Shown piece by piece: positions 11,981-21,660 of a stretch of DNA of 64,000 nt (position 1 is the first letter of the stretch; each line of letters begins with the position of its first letter). This stretch comes from Apoderus coryli (taxonomy: Eukaryota > Arthropoda > Insecta > Coleoptera > Attelabidae): assembly GCA_911728435.2 (NCBI GenBank), contig OU452205.1, positions 19,648,080 to 19,712,079 on the forward strand, read 5' to 3'. A model generated the notes under the pieces. The model saw nothing but the letters and a program-made list of their open reading frames with translations. It was not told the origin of the DNA and did no database searches. The translations under genes were made by a program, and so were the position numbers.

Positions 11981-12660
11981 TCACACCTCAAGCAACTTGT
12001 CAACCAGTCTACTAGCTTTAGTCTGAACACTGTTTGTTGGATCACGTGTTATGCATTTATATACAAGATCATTATTTAACATTTCTCTCATTTTTAAATT
12101 ATATTCAGATTTATACATTACCACGGTCGAATTTCCCTTATCGGATCTTGAAACCATAATATCTGGGTTATCCTTCAGAAATGAGCGTGTCTCAGTACAC
12201 AGTTGGTTTAAATATTTCACTGTGTCACCACCAACATTACGCCTATTGTAAAAGTTCTGTATTATGTTAGTTGTTCTAAGTCTAATGACATTCGTTTGAC
12301 GATCATCCAACGACAAACCCGAAATGCACAACTCCAAGTCTTTAAGAATTGTTGGAATAGGCAAATCAGATGCATCATTTAACGGCAAACCAAACTTGGG
12401 GCCTAAGCTTAGTATAGTTTTTACACCCATCCCCAGGAATATTAACATCTGTATAATTTCTAATAAAATGCTCATGAGTTTTAATATCAAATCTAGCCTG
12501 ACTTAATTTGAGAGCGTTCAATTTTTTAATGTTTATTGATTTAATCCTAGAAAATTCAACATTAAATCTTCTATTATTTGCATTTAGTGTTTTACGAAAA
12601 GTTTCGGCGAAACGTCGCATTTTGGAATAGTTCTGGTGTTTTATTTGTCCTCTACCTTAT
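11981..12660 (-). pseudogene. Penelope-like element, N-terminal part
   Basis: Two overlapping minus-strand frames (12620-12375 and 12490-11981) encode the N-terminal region of a Penelope-like reverse transcriptase, separated by a frameshift near 12400. The recognisable part is the segment SDKGNSTVVMYKSEYN, with DPTNSVQTK about 25 residues further on, typical of the region before RT motif 1 in this family. The palm with the catalytic aspartates is missing. It abuts, in opposite orientation, the C-terminal Penelope fragment at 12660-13130. Such inverted partial copies are common for this family. Not functional. Confidence 0.75.
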
Positions 12661-13130
12661 GAAATAATATAATAAGAGATTATTCCGGGCTTTGAACTTA
12701 AGTCATTATTCGTTCCACGAGGACAATTTGTCCTTGATTAAAAAGATTTTAAAACAAAATAACTATCCGACATCCTTCGTCAATATTGGTATTGAGCTGT
12801 TTCACAGGACTTCGTGTGTCCCAAGTGATGATAGTACTTTGGTTGAACGCCGATATTTTAGATTCCCATTTATTGAGGGCTTATCACAAAAGATTAGGGC
12901 GTGTTTCAGAGACACGTCAGTGAACTTGGCTTTCTATAACTTAAAAACTATAAATGGAGTTTTCCATACCAGATTTAAGGATACAACTCCAAAGGATAGG
13001 CTCTCAGGTGTTGTGTACGGAATCCCATGTGAATGTGGTAAAGTGTACGTTGGACAAACGAAGCAGTATATTTAGAGGAGAGTTAGCCAAAGTTCTTCTG
13101 TTCTTAAATTCAGCGGGTGTGTTTATTACT
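12660..13130 (+). pseudogene. Penelope-like element, RT end and GIY-YIG endonuclease
   Basis: The plus-strand frame 12692-13075 encodes the end of the RT (thumb region, with RFPFIEGLSQKI) and the start of a GIY-YIG endonuclease (VVYGIPCECGKVYVGQTKQY). This RT plus GIY-YIG order is the hallmark of Penelope-like elements. A stop at 13073-13075 truncates the endonuclease; the same frame continues with RRVSQ after it. The catalytic Arg/Glu/Asn part is not recovered. Together with the inverted N-terminal fragment at 11981-12660, this is a dead, rearranged copy. Confidence 0.8.
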
Positions 13131-13223
13131 GCTGCATATAGAATTGTATTTTTGTTCGGTTTTATTATCATTTTAATACACCAACCAATCCTCTACTACC
13201 CACACGGAAAAAGTGAACAAAAA

Positions 13224-13883
13224 TGACCAAAACCCAGTTACTCCGAAATTGCTAAAACTAAAGTTAACGACAATACAAGAGACGATTCAAAACCCGAGAC
13301 ATGGTTAACTCCAAAAACGACAAAAAAACATGAGACAATTATTAAAATGGATATTGTAATGAAAAAATTAAAAGATGAAATTGACCCTAAAATGACTGAT
13401 GGTGGGTTTAAAAACATTCGACCTCTTAAGAGTGGAGCAATTATTGTAGAGAGTTATACAACTCAACAACAAGAGAAATTAAAAATGGCATTAGAAAAGA
13501 AAGCCATCATTATAGTTAAAGAAACATTAAGAACCGACCCTATGTTCATGATTACGGGTGTAGAAAAAGGATATACAGATGTGCAGTTCGTCGAGGAAAT
13601 CGTTCGTCTAAATAGCGAGATAGAAGATAGCCTACAGTATGATGTTCGCGACAAAATTAATGTAGTTACCAAAAAACAATGTTGGAATCAAAATAAAGAA
13701 AATTGGATACTCCAGGCACCTCCAAAAATAGCAAAATGGTTTTTAAAGAAGGAGTTGATAAATTTTGATTTAATAAAGGTTCATGTAAAGGAGCATATCA
13801 ATCTCGCCATATGTTTTAAATGTTGCGGCTTTGGACAAGTTTCAAAGTGTTGTTCTGAGAGTGTATGTTGTTACAAGTGCGGG
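13224..13883 (+). pseudogene. LINE ORF1 (Gag-like), 5' part
   Basis: Open from after a TGA at 13221-13223; the first Met is at 13347. The protein is basic and Lys-rich. It ends in a cysteine cluster (CFKCCGFGQVSKCC, then CCYKCG), i.e. the start of CCHC zinc knuckles. At 13883 the frame runs into the LTR of a Ty3/gypsy element. The reading frame resumes at 18897 with the rest of the knuckle, so the interruption is precise and flanked by CGGG. The N terminus may be missing, because Penelope sequence lies just upstream. Role in the family: RNA-binding nucleocapsid-like protein of the LINE. Confidence 0.7.
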
Positions 13884-14157
13884 TGTAATAAATTTATATT
13901 TGATTTGGGAACTTGTTGTTCCATAACGTTACTTTATAAATTAAAGACAGACTACATCATTTATATTTTCTTTATTAATTAAAGTACGTCTAATTCGTAT
14001 CGTCTGTCGTTCTGTTCTGTTCTTCGGTCATCGTCCCTTGTCCTAATTTTTGTCCAAAACATATTTTGCTTACAACTAATAACATTTATTTAAATATTTA
14101 TAAACATATAAAATTTAAACAAATACTTACTCTACAGGGTGTACGTACCATATTACA
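13884..14157 (-). repeat. 3' LTR of the Ty3/gypsy element
   Basis: 274 bp, identical by eye to 18619-18892. Immediately upstream in element orientation (plus positions 14158-14164) is the purine-rich stretch GGGGAGG, the likely polypurine tract. Confidence 0.95.
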
Positions 14158-14429
14158 CCTCCCCGGAATTTTTAAAAGAATTTACTGTTTCCGAAAAAAT
14201 AGTAAATTATTTTTATTCAGGAATTGCAATATGCATAAGTACCTAAATGCTAAAATATATTATATATTCACCAAAATTTACAAAAAACTAGTTTTAGATA
14301 ATACCTATATTACTTACATTTTATAACCCATTTATATTATATAAAGTATAATTCTATTAATAATTTAATTTTAACTAATTAGATACATAATGTTAGGAAT
14401 TATTTATACAATTAAAATATAAGTTACGA

Positions 14430-16517
14430 TCATTCTTTAAAGAATTTAGTTCTATTTTTATGTACAATTATTTCTTTTTTATCTTTAGAGATTTTAACGT
14501 TTGGAGATAAGTCTTCAATAACCCTATATGGCCCTAAAAAACAGGGATCTGAAAATTTATTAGCAGTTTCATTTTTTAATAGAATGAAATCTCCTTTTTG
14601 ATAGATTGCAGGGTTTTGATTTTTGTCGTAATTTTCTTTCCTTTTTAATTTAGATTGTATTAGATTTTTCCGAGCATCATTTTGAGCATGTTGCATCCTA
14701 TATTTAAGTTCAATAGGATAGCTGTCAAAGTTGTAGACTGGATCTAACGTATTTTTTAAGTTACTTGGAAGATAACATTTCTTTCCAAAAACTAACTCAA
14801 ATGGTGTGTATTTGGTTTCCGTATGTACTGTGGTATTATATGTAAAACACCAATACGGCACCCAAGTACTCCACGCTGCATTATATTCAAAACTTTGAGT
14901 TCTCAAATATGCACCTAAAACTTTATGAGAATTTTCCAAAGCTCCTATACTTTCATGGTGGTAAGCGGTTGACTGAATATTTTTAATTTTAAGTAATTTA
15001 CAAATTTCATCCATAGTTGCGGAAATAAATTCAGCGCCCCTATCTGTTGCTATTTCTAAAGGAATTCCGTATCTTAGAATAAAATTTTCTACGAAACTTT
15101 TTGATACAGTTTTCGCGTCTTTGGATTTTAAAGGATAAGCTTCGACAAACTTCGTTAATTCACATTGAAGAGTCAGTATATAAGAAAATTCATTATCATC
15201 TATTGGTAGAGGTCCAACTATATCTAAAAATATTTTTTGGAATGAGGTATGCGCTGTAGATGTTATAACCATTGGTTCCTTGGTATATTTATTAGAATGT
15301 TTTTGCTTTTGACATGTAGTACACTTACTTACAAAAGTCTTAATGTCTTGTTGCATACCTGACCAAAAATAGTATTTTTTGATAGTGTTGAACATTCGAT
15401 TGATACCTGCGTGACCACTTGTAGGAAGCAGATGGAAATCGTTTATAATTACTCTCTTTTGTTCGGGATCCACTACTTTTTTAACTCCTTGTACTATACA
15501 AATTCGGGGACCGGTCCAATTAGAGTTACTTTTTATACCTTCAGCTAGCCATTTAATAAAATGTACATTATTTTCATTCTTTAAAATAACTAATTCGCGA
15601 ATATTAATCTTTTTGCATAAATCAATTAAGTTTCTCAACATTTCGTCTCGCGCCAACGCTGATCGAAAATTTAATTGTGCAAAATAAATCATAGAATGTA
15701 GTGGTACATAATAAAAGTTACCCGATTTTTCAGTTATTTTTTCACTAAATTTGGAGAGTTCTTTAGTTGACAAAAGTCTAAGTTCAGTGATGTTTTTTGG
15801 AGTTTTAAGAATTTCCACAACATTGGGTTGATCAGGCCTAACATTTGTAGTAGTTCTTTCATCCAACTCACACTCTTCGTCATTCGATACTTTACTCTGT
15901 GCCCTTGTCATAACATTCATTACATTCTGGCTCATACCTTTTAATTCATCAGATGTTATAACTATTCTAGATAATGCGTCCGCTATGACATTTTCCTTAC
16001 CTTTTACATACTCTACATGAAAATCGTACTCTTCTAATCCTAGTCGAAATTTAATTAACCTGCTTGATGGATCCTTTAAATTAAATAAATATAACAATGG
16101 TTTATGGTCTGTTAAAATTTTAAAGTGGCGACCAAATAAGTATGGTCGGAAATATCTCACGCTCCAGTATATAGCTAAAAGTTCTTTTTCGATGGTCGGA
16201 TAATTAACTTCCGCCTTGTTTAAAGGTCTACTTGTATAAGCTACGGGTTTTCTATTTTTATTTAGTAAAACTGCACCTATTGCAATATTTGAAGCATCAG
16301 TTTGTACTATAAATTCATTTTCCTTAGAAAAATCTGGATAATCTAATATTGGAGGTTTTGAAAGAGCCTTTTTCAGAAAATTAAAAGATATTTCACATTC
16401 ATCCGTCCATTCAAATCTAGCATACTTTCTACACAACTTATTAAGGACAACCGTTTTTTCAGAAAAATTTGGAATAAATTTCCTATAGTAATTCGAAAAT
16501 GCCACAAATCTTTTCAC
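14430..16517 (-). CDS. Ty3/gypsy pol fragment: RNase H and integrase
   Basis: A 695-codon frame. It begins in the RT connection region (FVAFSNYYRKFIPNFS), so the RT fingers and palm with the YxDD box are missing. RNase H follows (catalytic Asp in QTDASN at about residue 74, Glu in IEKELLAIYW, Asp in LTDHKPL). Next is an H2C2 zinc finger (GHAGINRMF... CTTCQ), then the integrase core with Asp in FLDIVGPLP, Asp in ATDRGAEF and Glu in GALENSHK. A C-terminal tail follows. The integrase looks intact. Reading the same frame upstream meets stops between this block and the protease. Deletion of the RT core is the simplest explanation. Confidence 0.9.
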   Translation of the reverse strand: MKRFVAFSNYYRKFIPNFSEKTVVLNKLCRKYARFEWTDECEISFNFLKKALSKPPILDYPDFSKENEFIVQTDASNIAIGAVLLNKNRKPVAYTSRPLNKAEVNYPTIEKELLAIYWSVRYFRPYLFGRHFKILTDHKPLLYLFNLKDPSSRLIKFRLGLEEYDFHVEYVKGKENVIADALSRIVITSDELKGMSQNVMNVMTRAQSKVSNDEECELDERTTTNVRPDQPNVVEILKTPKNITELRLLSTKELSKFSEKITEKSGNFYYVPLHSMIYFAQLNFRSALARDEMLRNLIDLCKKINIRELVILKNENNVHFIKWLAEGIKSNSNWTGPRICIVQGVKKVVDPEQKRVIINDFHLLPTSGHAGINRMFNTIKKYYFWSGMQQDIKTFVSKCTTCQKQKHSNKYTKEPMVITSTAHTSFQKIFLDIVGPLPIDDNEFSYILTLQCELTKFVEAYPLKSKDAKTVSKSFVENFILRYGIPLEIATDRGAEFISATMDEICKLLKIKNIQSTAYHHESIGALENSHKVLGAYLRTQSFEYNAAWSTWVPYWCFTYNTTVHTETKYTPFELVFGKKCYLPSNLKNTLDPVYNFDSYPIELKYRMQHAQNDARKNLIQSKLKRKENYDKNQNPAIYQKGDFILLKNETANKFSDPCFLGPYRVIEDLSPNVKISKDKKEIIVHKNRTKFFKE

Positions 16518-16549
16518 TTCCTCTGCATTTTTAGGTCATATTGTTTAAT

Positions 16550-16907
16550 TTATAACTCCGTTAAATTTTCTAATAAAATTATCTCCAATAATGCCTTCTG
16601 TTGCGCAGGGTAATGGCTTAAAAACATAAAATTTTTGGTTAAAACTAGTGTTTCCTATCTTTAATTTTAAAAATGTAAATCCTTCTGCACGTAAAGTTCG
16701 ACCTATACCTTTGATTTATATTTCTTCTTTATGTAAAGTAAATTTAGATCTTAATTGTTCAGCTTTGATTGCACATAAAGTTGCACCTGTATCTATTAAA
16801 AATTGAAAATTAGCATTCTCTACTGAAAATGTAACAGAAATGGAATTGTTATTGGAATATGTAAAAACATGATTTAACTTCTTGCCTTTAGGCACGAAAA
16901 AAATCAC
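16550..16907 (-). pseudogene. Ty3/gypsy retropepsin, interrupted
   Basis: The aspartic protease motif FLIDTGATLCAIKA is clear in the frame 16907-16716, which ends at a TAA. The same frame resumes after the stop with the rest of the domain and ends in IIGDNFIRKF near 16560. It then meets a second TAA and a TGA just before the RNase H block. It overlaps the end of Gag by about 20 bp in a different frame, so it would need ribosomal frameshifting at the T7 run described under findings. Confidence 0.85.
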
Positions 16908-18060
16908 TAGAATTACTTGGAACTAATTCTGTTGTTTCCTGAAATAAGGAATCTTGATCTAGAGTAATGTTATTTTGTTGTGCAAGTCGTACATTATGTG
17001 ACGCTGACCTTGAACCTCTCCTATTACCTCTATAAACTTGTCTAAAATTTCTATTATTATTATTATAATGCTGATTATTATGATTTGTTGTACGGGTGTT
17101 ATTTTGATTAGAGAAATGTCGATTTTGGATATTGTTTTGTGAAATATTACGGCCACCGGTTCTAGGGCGAAAATTTCCACGCGGAACATGTTGCCTACCT
17201 CTTGCGGAAACTCTAAACATTTGCGGTGAACTTCGTATCGTAGTTGTTTCCTCATCTACTGCAGATCTGATTGCATCCTTCAGGAACAGAAAATTTCTAG
17301 ATGCCACTATTGTACTTAGCCTCTGATTTCTCAAACCATCAGCAAACCTTTTAATAGCTACCTTTTCATTTATGGGTTTTAAAACAGAATAAGAGTCGGC
17401 GTTACCATTCGCTTGAGATATTGTTAAATTTACAAACAAGTCTTCCAATTCCTTTCCAAATTCCTCAATAGATTTTTCGCCTTGTTTTGCGCGATATAAT
17501 TTTGCTTGAAGTGCTGTATCTGATTGACGTGTAAGAAGATATGATTTCATGTCGTTAATTAAAGCCGCGATAGTAGTGTAATTCTGATTTAGTCTTAATT
17601 TTGCACCACTGGATAAGCGTGTTTTTAAAATAAAATTGATTAACAATTGCTTACCTTCAGGATCTAACATAGAATCATACAACTCTACAGCATCAATTAA
17701 TTTTTTCGTGGTTTCTTCATAATCGTCCATGGTAGGTAAAAGACTAACAGCAGTTTTTATATCAAAAGAAGTCATTTTCGGTTCAGAAATGTTAACTTCC
17801 TCGTTTCTATCAAATTGTAAAATTTCGTTATAAAGGGATTTAATTTTTGAAATTAAGTCTTTTATTTCAGTTATTTCAGAACTTCCTATTTCAGATTTTT
17901 CAGCTTGTTTATTAATAATTTGTATTTCTTTAGATAAATTAGAATATATAGCTCTTGCTTCGTCAACTTTTTTCGGTCTCCTATCTATATTATATTTACT
18001 TACTTTTGATCTAATCTGTAATAAAGATTGGTAAATTTCCGAAATTTTATTAATAGCCAT
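16888..18060 (-). CDS. gag: Ty3/gypsy Gag, 390 aa
   Basis: Intact 390-codon frame. The N-terminal half is charged and helical, typical of Ty3 capsid-type Gag. The C-terminal quarter is rich in Arg, Gly and Asn (RGRQHVPRGNF and following) and replaces a CCHC knuckle as RNA-binding tail. It lies downstream of the small membrane-protein ORF and overlaps the protease frame. The family role is the particle-forming structural protein. An intact Gag on an element with identical LTRs fits recent mobilisation with RT supplied by another copy. Confidence 0.85.
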   Translation of the reverse strand: MAINKISEIYQSLLQIRSKVSKYNIDRRPKKVDEARAIYSNLSKEIQIINKQAEKSEIGSSEITEIKDLISKIKSLYNEILQFDRNEEVNISEPKMTSFDIKTAVSLLPTMDDYEETTKKLIDAVELYDSMLDPEGKQLLINFILKTRLSSGAKLRLNQNYTTIAALINDMKSYLLTRQSDTALQAKLYRAKQGEKSIEEFGKELEDLFVNLTISQANGNADSYSVLKPINEKVAIKRFADGLRNQRLSTIVASRNFLFLKDAIRSAVDEETTTIRSSPQMFRVSARGRQHVPRGNFRPRTGGRNISQNNIQNRHFSNQNNTRTTNHNNQHYNNNNRNFRQVYRGNRRGSRSASHNVRLAQQNNITLDQDSLFQETTELVPSNSSDFFRA

Positions 18061-18301
18061 CCAAGGTATTGAAGCTTATTTAGTATGTAAAAAAAAATGT
18101 ATTATATTTATATACCAAAAATTAAATTTAAAATATCTACTTAAATATTTAAAATTGTTACTAAATTTAATAAAATATGATTTCATAAACAAATTACACG
18201 TATACCTATAATAGTCCACATAAATTAAAACACTGGGTCGATGCACACGTTGCACATTCCATAGGTCATCAACTTTATTGTATATACAGTGATTTGAATT
18301 T

Positions 18302-18556
18302 TCATACCTGATCTTCTTGATTTAATATATTTAGGGATTTTCTTAATTCGTGCTTATTAATTTCTCGTCTTATTGTTCGTTTCATACCCTTTTTATACAT
18401 TTGCATCAATACATATACCAAACCCAACAATACCATTACTACTAAAATTATTAACAACCATTCTGCCAATGTCAATCCATGATTTAAATTTGCTGCTGCA
18501 TCTCCACTTGCAGTTTGCGCTATCACAACTTGGTCTTTTGATTGCTTAGTGCCCAT
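18302..18556 (-). CDS. Small membrane protein with myristoylation-type N terminus
   Basis: An 84-codon ORF between the 5' LTR and gag, the first ORF of the element, starting about 60 bp after the LTR. It begins MGTKQSKDQ, a plausible N-myristoylation signal (Gly2, Ser6, Lys7). A single strongly hydrophobic segment follows (WLLIILVVMVLLGLVYVLM, residues about 33-51), then a basic, cytosolic-looking tail (YKKGMKRTIRREINK). Not an Env protein: too short, no signal peptide or fusion motif. I recall similar small ORFs in insect LTR elements but no established name or function. Could aid membrane targeting or assembly (inference). Confidence 0.6.
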   Translation of the reverse strand: MGTKQSKDQVVIAQTASGDAAANLNHGLTLAEWLLIILVVMVLLGLVYVLMQMYKKGMKRTIRREINKHELRKSLNILNQEDQV

Positions 18557-18600
18557 TATGCCATATCTGATATTATATTTTTAACTAAAATATTGAAAAA

Positions 18601-18618
18601 GGGCTGGCAGGATCGCCA
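18601..18618 (-). promoter_or_regulatory. Primer-binding site of the Ty3/gypsy element
   Basis: Read on the minus strand, TGGCGATCCTGCCAGCC starts directly at the end of the 5' LTR, as expected for tRNA priming. The tRNA identity is not determined. Confidence 0.75.
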
Positions 18619-18892
18619 TGTAATAAATTTATATTTGATTTGGGAACTTGTTGTTCCATAACGTTACTTTATAAATTAAAGACAGACTACATCATTTATA
18701 TTTTCTTTATTAATTAAAGTACGTCTAATTCGTATCGTCTGTCGTTCTGTTCTGTTCTTCGGTCATCGTCCCTTGTCCTAATTTTTGTCCAAAACATATT
18801 TTGCTTACAACTAATAACATTTATTTAAATATTTATAAACATATAAAATTTAAACAAATACTTACTCTACAGGGTGTACGTACCATATTACA
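18619..18892 (-). repeat. 5' LTR of the Ty3/gypsy element
   Basis: 274 bp, identical by eye to 13884-14157. It should carry the element's promoter in minus-strand orientation. Confidence 0.95.
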
Positions 18893-18896
18893 CGGG

Positions 18897-19150
18897 AGAG
18901 ATCATTTAGCGAAAGAATGTACGCAAAAGTTAAAGTGTGTGAATTGTCTGAAAATGAAATTCGGAGAATTGGAACATTCAGCCAGAGACATGAACTGTCC
19001 CGTCTTTAAGAACAGACTGGAAAGATTTCGCAATAACATAAATTATTGTGATAATTTTTTATAAAAAGTGGAAAATCGGAAAATAGAGCAAGTGATTCAT
19101 CATCAAACAGGAATAAGGTCCATCTTGACAAAAATATAAAACACGCGAGT
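18897..19150 (+). pseudogene. LINE ORF1 (Gag-like), 3' part
   Basis: Continues ORF1 after the Ty3/gypsy insertion. The first residues complete the zinc knuckle begun before 13883 (GRDHLAKEC), followed by a second Cys cluster (LKCVNC). The frame ends at a TAA at 19062-19064. Confidence 0.75.
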
Positions 19151-19803
19151 CTCATTCATCAAAATGTTCAGTCATTGGGAAACAGTGTTGATAAACTTGA
19201 AAACTTCCTCCAAGATCATGGTCAGTGCATGTTTTTGTGTATAAGAGAGCACTGGAAGTCCGAAGACTAGTTGAAAACTGTAAATATAAAATACTTCAAA
19301 TTAATAGACAGTTTTTGTACAGATGAAGGTCGTCACGGAGGTGCAGCACTATATGTGAAGAAGGAACTTACGTGTAAAGTGATACCTAATTTAAAAAGCA
19401 CATCCATCGTAGGAAGAATTGAATGTGCAGCAGTCTGTTTATTCAGGAACGAGCAGGTAACAATTGTAGTACTATACAGGCCACCAAGTGGACAACTGGG
19501 TGCATTTTTGAGGAATTTAGAACATTTGCTTTCAATCAATTGTCAGAGCAATAAACTCATATTTGTGGCTGGTGATTTTAATATAAACATTCTTATTGAG
19601 AATAATACAAAACACGATTTTCTTAATTTGATGGCATCCTTTTCATTAAAACCAACAATTCACCAAAACACGAGAATAACAAATAATTCTGGCAGATGTT
19701 TGGATAATATTTTTACCAATTGTGAGGACTTTTCTACAAGTATAATAGAAACTCATATATCTGATCACAGTGCTCAAAAAATCAGATTTCGAATGTATTT
19801 CAA
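19150..19803 (+). pseudogene. LINE ORF2, apurinic-like endonuclease domain
   Basis: The exonuclease-endonuclease-phosphatase fold typical of jockey/CR1-type LINE ORF2. The start IHQNVQSLGNSVDKLENFL and CIREHW precede a stop near 19270. The frame 19271-19803 carries GGAALYVK, VLYRPPSG, the catalytic-type VAGDFNIN and the terminal SDHSAQ motif. The role is nicking target DNA for reverse transcription. The frame is cut at 19813 by a 515-bp insert and resumes at 20339. Confidence 0.85.
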
Positions 19804-19813
19804 AGAAAAAATA

Positions 19814-20328
19814 GTTATTTATTATACAAGGGAAAAAAGTACTAGATTTTAGCTCGAGGTTGTGTTGTCTCCCGACGCGCAGCGGAGGGAGACAAAAAAC
19901 CGAGAGCTAAAATCTAACTTTTTTCCCGTGTATGATACACTATTTTTTTCTGAGACGGGAAAAACTTCGATTTAATATTGAAAAAAGTCGGAAAATTATC
20001 CAAGTGAAATTTGAAGTTTTAAAAAAGTAATCAAATATCTGTCAATTTCATTCTGTAATTTAATTTAAAAATTGCGAACACTTTACCTGAGTCAGTACAA
20101 GCAGCAAAAGTAGCGTCACAAATTATTGCCAGTTTTGATATATAAAGAAAATGTACCTTTGTATAATAAAATTTCCTAAAATTAAATATCTACCGTTACT
20201 TATGTGTCCGGGAAAAAAGTGCTCACTTTTTTCCCGGGGAAAAAAGTACTCACTTTTTTCCCGGGGATAAAAAGTGACATTTTATTACCTGTCAAGAGAG
20301 TAAATATGTCAAACTTTTTTCCCGTCAC
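19814..20328. mobile_element. 515-bp MITE-like insert
   Basis: It interrupts LINE ORF2 and is flanked by a 10-bp direct repeat, AGAAAAAATA (19804-19813, 20329-20338). Both ends carry GGGAAAAAAGT-type sequence in inverted orientation, but the outermost bases match poorly. Inside is a long imperfect hairpin (about 19846-19914, arms TAGATTTTAGCTCG and complement) and three alternating GGGAAAAAAGT / ACTTTTTTCCC motifs near 20212-20270. No transposase. A related phrase occurs near 38132-38155. Confidence 0.7.
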
Positions 20329-20338
20329 AGAAAAAATA

Positions 20339-20613
20339 CATTTATTCGTAGACGATTTTTCACTACTGAAAGTAAAAATGAATTTTTACCACTCTTAAGA
20401 AATCAAACCTGGGATCTGATATATTGTCTTGAAGAAAGTGATGTAAATTCTCAGTGGAAATTGTTTGTATCGTCATTTATAAATTTATTAAATCATTGTT
20501 TTCCGTTAAAACTTTCTTATAGTAACAAAAACAAAACAAAAATTCAGAGTAATGAAATTATAGAATGTAAAAAACAATTGGATTCATTATTGGTTTTGTC
20601 CAGATATAATGGG
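20339..20613 (+). pseudogene. LINE ORF2, linker between endonuclease and RT
   Basis: Open frame after the MITE-like insert, reading a typical LINE linker (WDLIYCLEESDVNSQWKLF... FPLKL). It is cut at 20613 by an LTR. Same strand and style as the endonuclease block and the RT at 23.5 kb, so I treat all three as one LINE copy. Confidence 0.65.
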
Positions 20614-20901
20614 TGTGCTGTCAGTCTGTATATTTAAAATAGCTGGCAACCCCGCTCATGTAATGCTGTTGTTGTACAAGATGGCCGTTAGCGAGTAGAC
20701 GGTGAAGTAGATTATATCAATAAAGCTAACAGTTATTCAGTACTATAAATTGTGTTTAACTACCAGAACCCAAATAACTAATAACAGAACATGATGGCAG
20801 CGCGGGTGTAGTTATATTAAAAGTGTAGTTATATTAAAAGTAATTTATTCATTTTCAAGTAAAATAATAAAAAAAAATCACACGAAAATAAAATTGTTAA
20901 C

Positions 20902-21660
20902 ATGGAGACCACTACTAGCACACCAATCAATGTTACACCGCCCGATAAATTTAATTTTGGCACTCCAAATTACTGGCCTCAATGGAGGAAAAGGTTTGAA
21001 AGATTTATGGCAGTGTCTGGTCAAAATAGTAAAACTGACTCTGATAAAATTAACCTGCTCATATATGTAATGGGAGAAGAGTCTGAGGAGATATTATTAC
21101 AATGGTCCAGAGTACCAGAGACGTACGCGGAAACCATAAATAGTTTCGAAAATTATTTTATACCAAGACGTAATGTTATATTTGAAAGATTCAAGTTTAA
21201 CTCTAGAGTGCAACGACAGGGAGAGCACATTGAAGTTTTTATTAAAAGCTTACATTCCCTAGCAGAAAGCTGTGACTACGGACAGCTAAAAGAAGAAATA
21301 ATAAGGGACCGGATAGTTGTAGGTATGTTGGATACAAAAACTAGCGAACGTTTGCAGTTACAAGCAAATCTAACCCTAAGCGACTGTATCTTGGCGGCTA
21401 AACAAGCCGAGATTCAAGCAGCCCAAAGCAGGGAACTTCGAAGTAAAGCGAGACAGGTTGCAAAGGTTGGGGTAGACTTCAAGTCCAACACTGCAATTTC
21501 TACGAAGACTCATTGTGAATTTATTAAAGACAAGACTACCATCGTTACTCGAACAAAATGTGTTTTTTGACTGCAGCAGCACAGCAGGGAAAAGTGTCCA
21601 GCCAACCAGTCTACATGCAGGAAATGCGAGAAGAGAGGACATTGGCCAGCAGTGAGCAGG
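20902..21660 (+). pseudogene. gag: Mag-like Gag
   Basis: The frame 20902-21570 encodes a Mag-clade Gag starting METTTSTP, with the motifs PDKFNFGTPNYWPQWRKRF and LIYVMGEESEEIL near the N terminus. Near the end a frameshift breaks the zinc knuckle: the bases 21571-21650 encode HSREKC and CRKCEKRGHW in another frame. The family role is capsid and nucleocapsid. Inactive as it stands. Confidence 0.8.

Larger units (their letters stand above)
13884..18892 (-). mobile_element. Young Ty3/gypsy LTR retrotransposon, RT-deleted
   Basis: Two 274-bp LTRs (13884-14157 and 18619-18892) look identical on full reading. Both have TGTAATA...TATTACA ends, and the element is flanked by the 4-bp duplication CGGG (13880-13883, 18893-18896). 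Minus-strand order: 5' LTR, primer-binding site, small membrane protein, Gag, protease, RNase H and integrase, polypurine tract, 3' LTR. The RT catalytic core is absent and the protease frame has stops, so the copy cannot be autonomous despite its youth. RNase H and integrase resemble the mdg1/412 group. Insertion split the LINE ORF1. Confidence 0.95.

Noticed and set aside
12954..13226. 90-codon plus-strand ORF over the Penelope end
   Set aside because: It overlaps the GIY-YIG frame out of phase; its N-terminal part is a shadow.
16959..17255. 98-codon minus-strand ORF within gag
   Set aside because: Alternative-frame shadow of the Arg/Asn-rich Gag tail, with Ile runs from AT-rich codons.
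18801..19064. 87-codon ORF starting in the LTR
   Set aside because: Its first part is LTR sequence also seen at 14066. Only the part after 18896 is LINE ORF1.
20204..20398. 64-codon ORF with a repeated KVLTFFPG-type phrase
   Set aside because: Produced by the MITE-like insert's repeated motif, running into LINE sequence.
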